Positions 1 to 5,927 of a DNA stretch of 36,108 bases are shown one piece after another. Under the pieces are notes generated by a model that did not search any database, was not told where the DNA came from, and saw only the letters and a list, made by a program, of their open reading frames with translations. The stretch is taken from NCBI GenBank assembly GCA_017942025.1, contig JAGAVH010000004.1, forward strand, positions 1 through 36,108. Direction: 5' to 3'. Numbering within the stretch: position 1 is the stretch's first letter; each line of letters starts with the position of its first letter. Position numbers and translations under genes: made by a program. This DNA is from Ruminiclostridium sp. Its GTDB lineage: Bacteria; Bacillota; Clostridia; Oscillospirales; Ruminococcaceae.

Positions 1-76
1 AACACCGCCCACAGAAAACTGACCGTGCTTGTTCAATATAAACTGGAGCGAACCAGTAAGCCAATGATTCCTATCG

Positions 77-241
77 TCATTCCAGCAATGATGAATCTGG
101 CTGATCATCAGACTTGTTCTTTCTGTAGTCAGCCGCTTTGCATTCCACTGGCTTGGCGGCAAGCTCACCGGCTACATAAACAGCGAATTCGGCGGACAGT
201 TCGGGCGGCACCGATGACCCCAACGCCCCTGGAACCCGCAT
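77..241 (-). CDS. small hypothetical ORF in left flank
   Basis: A 54-codon open frame on the minus strand, ATG at 239-241 and TGA at 77-79. The stretch is visibly richer in G and C than the element and lies outside the attL site, so it belongs to the flank. An in-frame TAA shortly upstream limits any longer N-terminus. No ribosome binding site is visible, and I recognise no family. It could be the tail of a degraded gene or chance. Existence as a gene is doubtful. Confidence 0.15.
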   Translation of the reverse strand: MRVPGALGSSVPPELSAEFAVYVAGELAAKPVECKAADYRKNKSDDQPDSSLLE

Positions 242-410
242 TAAATAGGCGAAAATTTGATTTTTCGTATCGAATTTTTAACACCGTTGACAGGAATTTG
301 AGTGTTTCGATAAGATTTTAAAAGTTTCGTTTAACACAAGCTATAACACGCCTTTTAAGGCAAAATGACACAAAAATTAACACACAGTTTTTTAGGGCAA
401 AAAAGAAAAA
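242..410. other. left flank without recognised gene
   Basis: AT-rich, stop-rich sequence between the small flank ORF and the tRNA terminator. I see no gene, promoter or repeat that I can support. It is probably chromosomal sequence downstream of the tRNA-Pro target. Confidence 0.4.
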
Positions 411-435
411 CCGCTCAACCCTAATGGTTGAGCGG
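411..435 (-). terminator. terminator of the tRNA-Pro target gene
   Basis: Perfect 10-bp inverted repeat CCGCTCAACC / GGTTGAGCGG with loop CTAAT. Read on the minus strand it follows the tRNA CCA end by a few bases and is followed by TTTTTCTTTTTT, the layout of an intrinsic terminator. It supports this side being chromosomal sequence downstream of a tRNA. Confidence 0.8.
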
Positions 436-442
436 AAAACAC

Positions 443-487
443 TGGTCTGAGTGACAGGATTTGAACCTGCGACCTCTACCACCCCAA
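443..487 (-). other. attL: 3' fragment of tRNA-Pro(GGG)
   Basis: On the minus strand these bases read as the 3' part of a tRNA: anticodon loop TTGGGGT, stem strand GGTAG, variable AGGTC, T arm GCAGG-TTCAAAT-CCTGT, acceptor CACTCAG, discriminator A and encoded CCA. Anticodon GGG with G72 and A73 fits proline. The 5' half is absent: bases 488 onward (GAAAATTT) cannot complete the anticodon stem. This is the footprint of an element inserted in a tRNA 3' end. The integrase starts 75 bp inside. The intact tRNA should be restored at the right end, outside the window. Confidence 0.85.
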
Positions 488-520
488 GAAAATTTAATTT
501 TGTAGATTGCCTTATTTATA

Positions 521-529
521 TGGTATAAT
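521..529 (+). promoter_or_regulatory. extended -10 promoter of integrase
   Basis: TGG-TATAAT is a consensus extended -10 (TGn plus perfect TATAAT), 32 bp before the integrase ATG. No good -35 lies 17 bp upstream (TGTAGA at 501-506 matches 3 of 6), as is tolerated for extended -10 promoters. It lies on the element side of attL, so integrase can be expressed in the integrated state. Confidence 0.6.
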
Positions 530-561
530 TATAAAAGCATCATAATTATACGGAGGCATAA

Positions 562-1506
562 ATGAAAAAGGCAAAAATACTTTTTGAAGAATGGGCGTTA
601 AAGTGGTTACAGACTATTAAAGGCACGGTCAAATCCAACACTTATGAAGCTACATACCGGAATACAGTAGTTAATCATCTGATTCCCGCTTTCAAAGGTA
701 GGACATTAGATGAAATAAAGCCTTATGAACTTCAAAATTTTCTGAATAAATCCTGTGAGGAATATTGTTGCGATACAGTCAAGAAATTTAAAAGCTGTTT
801 AACCCAAATGTATAACGAAGCATTATATAATGAATTTTGCAGTAAAAATCCTTGCTATCGCCTGAAGGTAGTAAAAAGAACAGAAGTTAATGAGAAGCAA
901 GTATATACCCAAAGCGAACTTGATATGATAAAAGCTTATGCCGTTACACATCGTTACGGAATAGAAATAATGTTGCTTGCCGAAACAGGCATCCGTAGAG
1001 GAGAACTGCTTGCTCTTACTTGGGCAGATATAGAACTACATAGCAAGGTTATAAATATTACCAAGGCGGCGGCTATAGAGAAAGTGGATGGAAAATATAC
1101 AACCATAATATCAGCCCCTAAAAACATATCAAGTATTCGGAGGATACCTGCAAGCACGGAACTCTGTGATTATCTTGCAAATTACAAAAAAACTTGTAAT
1201 CCGGACCAAAATGATAGCGTAATCGTCAACAGTTCCGGTAAAGGTTGTAATCCTCGGAACTGGCAACGCCGCCACTATGATGTTTTTATGGTCGAAATGC
1301 AGGAGTATTACAAAGATAGAGGAATAAATATTCCGTATCGCACTCCACACAGTTTCAGGCATACAAGAGCGAGTTTATGGGTTAATAGTGGCAAGAATTT
1401 ATATGCTGTAGCCAAAGCATTAGGTCACAGCGATTTAGATATGTTACAAAAGCGTTATGCACACAGCAACGTTGAACAGATAAGGTTTCTGCTTGATATT
1501 GAGTAG
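562..1506 (+). CDS. int: tyrosine recombinase / ICE integrase
   Basis: A 314-aa phage-type tyrosine integrase that would insert and excise the element at tRNA-Pro. A SAM-like core-binding domain occupies about residues 1-105 and the catalytic domain about 115-310. The catalytic set is visible: R145 in TGIRRGE, the beta-hairpin lysine K187 in APKN, H263 and R266 in HSFR, H289 in the LGH motif and nucleophile Y299 in KRYAHS. GGAGG at 551-555 precedes the ATG. Length is normal for tRNA-targeting integrases, though the N-terminal Arm domain seems short. No excisionase is recognised beside it; one of the small genes downstream could fill that role. Confidence 0.96.
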   Translation: MKKAKILFEEWALKWLQTIKGTVKSNTYEATYRNTVVNHLIPAFKGRTLDEIKPYELQNFLNKSCEEYCCDTVKKFKSCLTQMYNEALYNEFCSKNPCYRLKVVKRTEVNEKQVYTQSELDMIKAYAVTHRYGIEIMLLAETGIRRGELLALTWADIELHSKVINITKAAAIEKVDGKYTTIISAPKNISSIRRIPASTELCDYLANYKKTCNPDQNDSVIVNSSGKGCNPRNWQRRHYDVFMVEMQEYYKDRGINIPYRTPHSFRHTRASLWVNSGKNLYAVAKALGHSDLDMLQKRYAHSNVEQIRFLLDIE

Positions 1507-1524
1507 ACTATAATGGAACGTAAA

Positions 1525-1543
1525 GTACGACCTCGTGTCGTAC
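1525..1543. repeat. palindrome copy 1
   Basis: GTACGACCTCGTGTCGTAC, flanked by AAA and TTTTTTT. It lies 19 bp after the integrase stop. With the following T run this copy could act as an intrinsic terminator. Confidence 0.9.
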
Positions 1544-1570
1544 TTTTTTTATAAGAAGGAGGTGGGAGCA

Positions 1571-1744
1571 TTGGCTATGATTGATATGAAATCTACATCA
1601 TACCGAAAGATGACGGACAGCGAAAAGAAAATAGTTGAAATAGAAAGCTCGGCTATCCGTTGTGGTATGAGTTACGGACAATACGTAGCAAAATTACAGT
1701 ATTGCAAAGAAAACGGAATAACAATGGAGGATTTAAAAAAATGA
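1571..1744 (+). CDS. small hypothetical protein
   Basis: A 57-aa protein. I place the start at TTG 1571 because AAGGAGG (1556-1562) sits 8 bp ahead; an ATG follows two codons later at 1577. The product is charged, contains a GMSYGQYVAK stretch and ends in MEDLKK, with no recognised domain. The stop overlaps the next start (ATGA at 1741-1744), so the two genes are translationally coupled. Its place after the integrase is where directionality factors or small regulators often lie, but nothing in the sequence shows that function. Confidence 0.6.
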   Translation: MAMIDMKSTSYRKMTDSEKKIVEIESSAIRCGMSYGQYVAKLQYCKENGITMEDLKK

Positions 1745-2175
1745 CATACGAATATCTGAAAAAGAATGCGGTTTTTCTCGGTGAGGTTGACTTTAATCAC
1801 AACGGCATTTACGCAGGCACAGATTATTATTTTCTTTTTAAAGACAGACTGTATTGCCGGCACAAACCAACGAATGCTTTTACCTACGATGGTGAAATAA
1901 AGACAGACGAAGTTCCGTTTGATGACTTACAGCAGGATTTAAAAAAACATAGCTTTGCAAGATTTGATTTTCTCTCTGTTGAAATTTATCAAAAGTTATG
2001 TAGGATATATAACACCGAAACTCGCTTCGGTTGGATGTATGATGAGTGGGTAGAGAAAGAAGGCATATCGGATGCAGAGTTAGACGAGTTTATGCAGGGC
2101 GTTAATTTGCCGACACCTAAAGCTAACGTTGCTGAATGCAAGGATGAAATGGAGGAAGATTATGAACAGACTTGA
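1741..2175 (+). CDS. hypothetical protein
   Basis: A 144-aa protein of unknown family, soluble and rich in aromatic and acidic residues. ATG 1741 is chosen because GGAGG (1726-1730) is well placed and because it overlaps the upstream stop in an ATGA junction; longer open frame upstream overlaps the previous gene. Its own end overlaps the next gene by 14 bp. The three genes 1571-2410 therefore form one coupled cluster ending at a palindrome. No motif lets me assign a role. Confidence 0.65.
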   Translation: MTYEYLKKNAVFLGEVDFNHNGIYAGTDYYFLFKDRLYCRHKPTNAFTYDGEIKTDEVPFDDLQQDLKKHSFARFDFLSVEIYQKLCRIYNTETRFGWMYDEWVEKEGISDAELDEFMQGVNLPTPKANVAECKDEMEEDYEQT

Positions 2176-2410
2176 TACTGAAACAAGAGAAAGACTGATA
2201 AGAATCGCACAGAATTATGACAAGGAACAGCTTAATTTGTTTCAAGGAGAGCTTGGATGGGAGGAATGGATGGAACAATTCACCGAAGCCGCTGACGGAG
2301 AACCTATAACAGAAGCTGAAAGTGATGTTATTGATGGAATAACAGCTGAAATTTTTGCTACAGCACATAAAGAAGAAGTAGCAGAATCAGATGAAGATAT
2401 GGAAATATAA
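2162..2410 (+). CDS. small acidic hypothetical protein
   Basis: An 82-aa strongly acidic protein. ATG 2162 follows GGAGG at 2151-2155. It starts inside the previous gene and ends in SDEDMEI just before palindrome copy 2. This acidic, EI/EM-ending tail recurs in other proteins of the element. No family is recognised. Very acidic small proteins on mobile elements sometimes mimic DNA (for example ArdA-type antirestriction), but I see no sequence motif for that and only mention it as a possibility. Confidence 0.65.
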   Translation: MNRLDTETRERLIRIAQNYDKEQLNLFQGELGWEEWMEQFTEAADGEPITEAESDVIDGITAEIFATAHKEEVAESDEDMEI

Positions 2411-2418
2411 AATGTAAG

Positions 2419-2437
2419 GTGCGACCTCGTGTCGTAC
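2419..2437. repeat. palindrome copy 2
   Basis: GTGCGACCTCGTGTCGTAC, 8 bp after a stop codon, followed by CTTTTTATA and then directly by covarying hairpin copy 1. Confidence 0.9.
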
Positions 2438-2446
2438 CTTTTTATA

Positions 2447-2488
2447 TGGAGATAGTAGTGTATATCGGTGTAACTCCGATAATCTCCA
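2447..2488 (+). ncRNA. covarying two-stem hairpin, copy 1
   Basis: Outer stem TGGAGAT/ATCTCCA (2447-2453 with 2482-2488), 9-nt 5' bulge AGTAGTGTA (2454-2462), inner stem TATCGG/CCGATA (2463-2468 with 2476-2481), loop TGTAACT (2469-2475). Copy 2 at 15725 has the same architecture with compensatory changes in both stems, so base pairing is under selection. It may act in RNA or in single-stranded transfer DNA. Strand is assigned by gene direction only. Confidence 0.7.
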
Positions 2489-2613
2489 CATTACATCGGG
2501 ACGATGATAGCTACATCGGAAACGGAAAAGTAAGCCTGCCGTTTCTTTCCCGGTGTTTTTGTTAAAAAGAGGCTTAAATATTTTATACGCCGAAAGGCAG
2601 AAAGAGGTTTACT
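2489..2613 (+). promoter_or_regulatory. parA upstream region with direct repeats
   Basis: Two 8-bp direct repeats TACATCGG start at 2492 and 2512, 20 bp apart (about two helical turns). A 7-bp inverted repeat GAAACGG/CCGTTTC (2519-2525 with 2539-2545) follows. Spaced repeats before a parA gene are typical of Par operators or centromeres; that role is inference. No clear -35/-10 pair is visible. AGAGG before ATG 2614 is the ribosome binding site. Confidence 0.4.
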
Positions 2614-3432
2614 ATGAGTAAGAAAGTTATCGCAATCGCAAATCAGAAGGGCGGAGTAGGAAAAACAACGACAGTTGTCAACCTTGCCGCAAATCTTGTC
2701 AAAGAGGGTTACAAAGTGCTTTGTATCGACTTTGACGGTCAGGGTAATTTATCCGACTATCTCGGATATTCAGATGGACAGTATGTTATAACCGACATCC
2801 TTAAGGCAGAAATGAGTAAACAGCTCACAGATGAGGATATAGAAGGTGTTATAAAGCACAGCAAGTCAGACGGAATCGACTATATTCCTTCAGATATTTC
2901 TCTTTCTACGGCTGATATGTTTATGGCTACAGCCATAGGAAGAGAGAACGTGCTGAAAAAGGTGCTTGCACATAAATGTTTTGACAAGTATGATTACGTA
3001 CTGATAGACTGCTTACCTTCACTTGGTATCCTGGTTATCAATGCTCTTGTTGCTTCGGATGGTGTAGTTATACCTGTACAGACACAAAAATTTGCTCTTA
3101 ACGGCATCGTTCAGTTTGAAGAGATTATTGAGCTTGCGAGAGAGCTTAACCCTGATTTACAGCTCTACGGCGTACTTGAAACAATGTGCGACAATACTAA
3201 TATGACAAAGGCTGTTGATGAAGCGTTATTGCAGATGTACAACAGCAAGGTTTTTAATACCCGTATCAGCAAGAGCGTAATGGCAAGCAATAGTACGGCA
3301 GAGCAGAAAGCGTTATCTGATAGATCTAAACTCGGATCGCAGTATGCGGAGTTTACGAGAGAGCTTATAAGCAGACTGCAGTCTGAAAATGCAATGGAGC
3401 TTGACGGCATTGAGCAGGGGGATGATGAATAA
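2614..3432 (+). CDS. parA: ParA/Soj-family partition ATPase
   Basis: A 272-aa ParA-type deviant Walker ATPase. The N-terminus carries the KGGVGKT P-loop with the signature lysine (residues 12-18). DFDGQGNLSDYL (about 39-50) is the switch/A' region, and YVLIDCLPSLG is the Walker B region. Length is normal. ParA proteins move DNA or cargo over the nucleoid with a ParB partner. Here two ParB-like proteins are encoded, at 4889 and 16176. The stop overlaps the next ATG by one base. In ICEs such genes may stabilise the excised circular form or help position it; the precise role here is inference. Confidence 0.93.
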   Translation: MSKKVIAIANQKGGVGKTTTVVNLAANLVKEGYKVLCIDFDGQGNLSDYLGYSDGQYVITDILKAEMSKQLTDEDIEGVIKHSKSDGIDYIPSDISLSTADMFMATAIGRENVLKKVLAHKCFDKYDYVLIDCLPSLGILVINALVASDGVVIPVQTQKFALNGIVQFEEIIELARELNPDLQLYGVLETMCDNTNMTKAVDEALLQMYNSKVFNTRISKSVMASNSTAEQKALSDRSKLGSQYAEFTRELISRLQSENAMELDGIEQGDDE

Positions 3433-4013
3433 TGAAATCTAAAACAATTATAGGTACTTTAATCATTCTGATAATTATTTTCATTTCCTCTTTAATTGCT
3501 CTTTTGTGTCTTAATGCAAAGAAAAATGAATATAAGGATTTGGCAAAATTAAATGTCACCTACACATATTTAGATGCAAGGGAGTATGTTTGTATAGGGT
3601 GTAATCCTGTAATTAAAGGAGATGATGACCATTCTCTGATGATATTTGAGTATATGTTTACGGAGAAGGAAACATATACAGGGGTTGAATCGGAGTTTAT
3701 TGTTTCTTCATCCGAAAAGCTTGATTATCAATCGGGAGAAACCTATGTTTTTCAAGCTGTTGAGTATTGCTATGTTTCTTATAACTCCGACTTGATGATA
3801 GGAAGAGTATTAAATACAAACAATCTTACAAAGGAAGAACTTGTTGTCAATGCACAGATGAGAATAAAAACGGATTTGAATAAAGTTGAAAAAGAGTATG
3901 TAGAACCTACTTTACGTTTCCTTTTGTTTGTTGTAGGGGTTTCCTTTGCGCTTGTTGTATATATTGTGGCAATGATAATGCTAATACGATGGCATCAAAA
4001 GCCGGAAGAATGA
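3432..4013 (+). CDS. two-TM membrane protein, unknown
   Basis: A 193-aa protein with a hydrophobic N-terminal segment (about residues 5-28) and a second one near the C-terminus (about 158-188), enclosing a roughly 125-residue domain with three cysteines that is probably outside the membrane. It is coupled to parA by a one-base TAATG overlap. No palindrome separates them. With the next two genes it forms a small membrane-protein cluster between parA and parB. I do not recognise the family. Confidence 0.7.
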   Translation: MKSKTIIGTLIILIIIFISSLIALLCLNAKKNEYKDLAKLNVTYTYLDAREYVCIGCNPVIKGDDDHSLMIFEYMFTEKETYTGVESEFIVSSSEKLDYQSGETYVFQAVEYCYVSYNSDLMIGRVLNTNNLTKEELVVNAQMRIKTDLNKVEKEYVEPTLRFLLFVVGVSFALVVYIVAMIMLIRWHQKPEE

Positions 4014-4067
4014 GCTTTAAATATATTGGCTTGATAAAAACAGCAGATGAACAGGGGGATGAGTGAT

Positions 4068-4562
4068 ATGAAAACATTTATCAAGCGATTTTACATAGTG
4101 AGTATAGTTATACTTTACTTTGTTTTGTGCCTGGCAAGTGTTGTACTGCCTTGTATAATGATTGCTGGCTTATTTACGAATACAATTCCCTTAATTATTG
4201 GTGGAATTATTGTAATACCGATAGAATGGTGTGCTGTTTGGATTACCTCCGGTATCAATGATGTAAATTCCGGTGAAGCAAAGGAGTTCACAATGAAAGA
4301 GTTAGTAAGACGAATAAAAATTATCTTTTCAATATGGGGTATAGTTCTTAATGTACTTTTAATGATAAGCGGACTTTATGTATTTTTTGCCTATCAGATG
4401 TTCGTATGGTGGTATATCCTAACACTTATAATCGGCATACCTTTTTGCATCACATTGATATGGACGCTCGGAAGTTACATAGCAAAGCAAATTGAGTTAA
4501 AAGAGCAGTTACTGATAGCAGAATGGGAAGAGTCAAGTGCAGTAGGTAGTGAAAATGCCTAA
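4068..4562 (+). CDS. multi-TM membrane protein, unknown
   Basis: A 164-aa protein with about four hydrophobic segments: near residues 8-32, 38-55, 88-112 and 118-142. In-frame ATGs occur at 4047, 4059 and 4068. I prefer 4068 because AGGGGG (4052-4057) lies about 10 bp upstream and the sequence before it reads as ribosome binding site. It overlaps the next gene by 8 bp. Function unknown; the position between partition genes suggests a membrane role in the same operon, no more. Confidence 0.65.
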   Translation: MKTFIKRFYIVSIVILYFVLCLASVVLPCIMIAGLFTNTIPLIIGGIIVIPIEWCAVWITSGINDVNSGEAKEFTMKELVRRIKIIFSIWGIVLNVLLMISGLYVFFAYQMFVWWYILTLIIGIPFCITLIWTLGSYIAKQIELKEQLLIAEWEESSAVGSENA

Positions 4563-4839
4563 ACGTCCTTTATTGCAGTTGTTTTTTTTAATCTTTCTGT
4601 GTTTGGTTATACCGATTTCGGCTATCCTTGCATTTTCTTTTTTTGACAGACAGATGTACTTTGACACTTTTGTATCTGTAATAGTCGTATGTGGTGCAAT
4701 TGATACCATTAAGAAAATGGAACGCAAGGAATTTGAAAAACCCGGAGAGAATTTTGAGGTTATATTACTGAAGCTACAGCCAACGTTTGTAGCAGTTCTG
4801 TTTTTAATAAGTGTTTTAAAATATTATAATTTCTTATAA
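4555..4839 (+). CDS. small membrane protein, unknown
   Basis: A 94-aa protein from ATG 4555 (AGGT at 4544-4547 upstream); a GTG at 4549 would add two residues. Three hydrophobic stretches are visible, near residues 7-24, 33-45 and at the C-terminus. It starts inside the preceding gene, so it is probably coupled to it. Palindrome copy 3 begins one base after the stop region. No known family. Confidence 0.6.
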   Translation: MPKRPLLQLFFLIFLCLVIPISAILAFSFFDRQMYFDTFVSVIVVCGAIDTIKKMERKEFEKPGENFEVILLKLQPTFVAVLFLISVLKYYNFL

Positions 4840-4840
4840 G

Positions 4841-4859
4841 GTGCGGCACCGTGTCGCAT
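4841..4859. repeat. palindrome copy 3
   Basis: GTGCGGCACCGTGTCGCAT, one base after the stop codon and followed by CTTATTTTTTG. Slightly degenerate (G at position 6, T at the end). Confidence 0.85.
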
Positions 4860-4888
4860 CTTATTTTTTGTCATAGGAGGATATATAA

Positions 4889-5872
4889 ATGGCGGCATTT
4901 GATTTTTCAGGAATGAAAGCAAAAAGTAAGCTCGGTGGCTTATCTTCTTTTTCTGTTGGCGTGGCTGAAGGGGATGTTATTACAAACATCCCCGTAGATA
5001 TGCTTGATTCTTTTGACGGTCAACCCTTTAAGATGTACTCAAGCGAAAGAATGGAAGAGCTAAAGGAAAGCATACAGAACAACGGCTTGTTACAGCCGAT
5101 AGTTGTAACCCGTAAGGATAACGGCAGGTATCTGATCCTTGCCGGACACAACAGAGTCCAGGCTCACAGAGAAATCGGCTACACGGAAATAAAAGCTGTA
5201 GTTAAGACAGAACTATCACAGTCTGAAGCAAAGCTGATAATGCTTGACACAAACCTTTGTCAGAGATTGAAGCTTTCTGTAAAGGAAAGAACTAAAGCCT
5301 ATGTGATGAAGCACGAAGCATTACGTGATCTTGGATATAGCAATGCTACAGCGATAATATCAAAGGAAAATGCAGAAAGTAAGAGAAGCGTCCAACGTTA
5401 TCTTGCACTCGGCAGACTTGAAGATGACTTGCTCGATAGGGTGGATAAAGAAGAAATAAACATCAAAACCGGTGTTAATCTTTCTTCTCTTGATAAGGAA
5501 AGTCAGCGAAATCTTGAAGAATATATATCTGAAAACAAGGTTAAGCTGAACGAAACCAATTCAGCGGAGCTGAAAGAAGCGGCGGCAGATAAGGTACTTA
5601 CAACTGATGATATAGCAGACATCCTTGAAGAGCCGCAGAAAAAGAAAAAAGCACCAACCGAAATCAAGATAAAGTATGCTGATATCAAGGATAAGCTCTA
5701 TGGCTTGCCGATTGATGAAGTAAGACCACTTATAGATTGGCTTTTTGTCAAATATACTGATGAGGTAAGAGAGTACTCGGAGGGTGCGGGATACTATGAA
5801 TCACCGAAATCCCCCCAAAAAGAATCAAGCAATGAAGATTTGCCTTTTGAAGTTGATGAAGATTTTGAGTAA
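4889..5872 (+). CDS. parB: ParB/Spo0J-family protein (first of two)
   Basis: A 327-aa ParB-like protein. The ParB/Srx-type domain runs about residues 35-125 and holds GHNR (86-89), the counterpart of the GHRR box that binds CTP in ParB proteins; the first R is N here. A helix-turn-helix region follows at about 125-200 (YSNATAIISK, SKRSVQRYL). The C-terminal third is acidic and proline-poor and ends in DEDFE. AGGAGG lies 9 bp before ATG 4889. It may pair with the ParA at 2614. A KorB-like role as global regulator through dispersed sites is possible but unproven. Confidence 0.9.
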   Translation: MAAFDFSGMKAKSKLGGLSSFSVGVAEGDVITNIPVDMLDSFDGQPFKMYSSERMEELKESIQNNGLLQPIVVTRKDNGRYLILAGHNRVQAHREIGYTEIKAVVKTELSQSEAKLIMLDTNLCQRLKLSVKERTKAYVMKHEALRDLGYSNATAIISKENAESKRSVQRYLALGRLEDDLLDRVDKEEINIKTGVNLSSLDKESQRNLEEYISENKVKLNETNSAELKEAAADKVLTTDDIADILEEPQKKKKAPTEIKIKYADIKDKLYGLPIDEVRPLIDWLFVKYTDEVREYSEGAGYYESPKSPQKESSNEDLPFEVDEDFE

Positions 5873-5877
5873 ACCTC

Positions 5878-5906
5878 TTGACAATACAAGGCAAAAGCGT
5901 TATTAT
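5878..5906 (+). promoter_or_regulatory. sigma-70-type promoter of giant gene
   Basis: TTGACA (5878-5883), 17-bp spacer, TATTAT (5901-5906). It lies just after the parB stop and 22 bp before the ATG at 5928, with AAGGAG between. This gives the 9.3-kb gene its own strong promoter. Confidence 0.7.
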
Positions 5907-5927
5907 ACGAAATAAGGAGAAACAAAG

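Noticed and set aside
25-321. 98-codon plus-strand open frame in the left flank
   Set aside because: No ribosome binding site, Pro/Arg/His-rich composition typical of a shadow frame, and a rival frame on the other strand over part of it.
507-529. TTGCCT at 507-512 as -35 for the integrase promoter
   Set aside because: Only 11 bp from the TATAAT box; too short. The extended -10 alone is the better reading.
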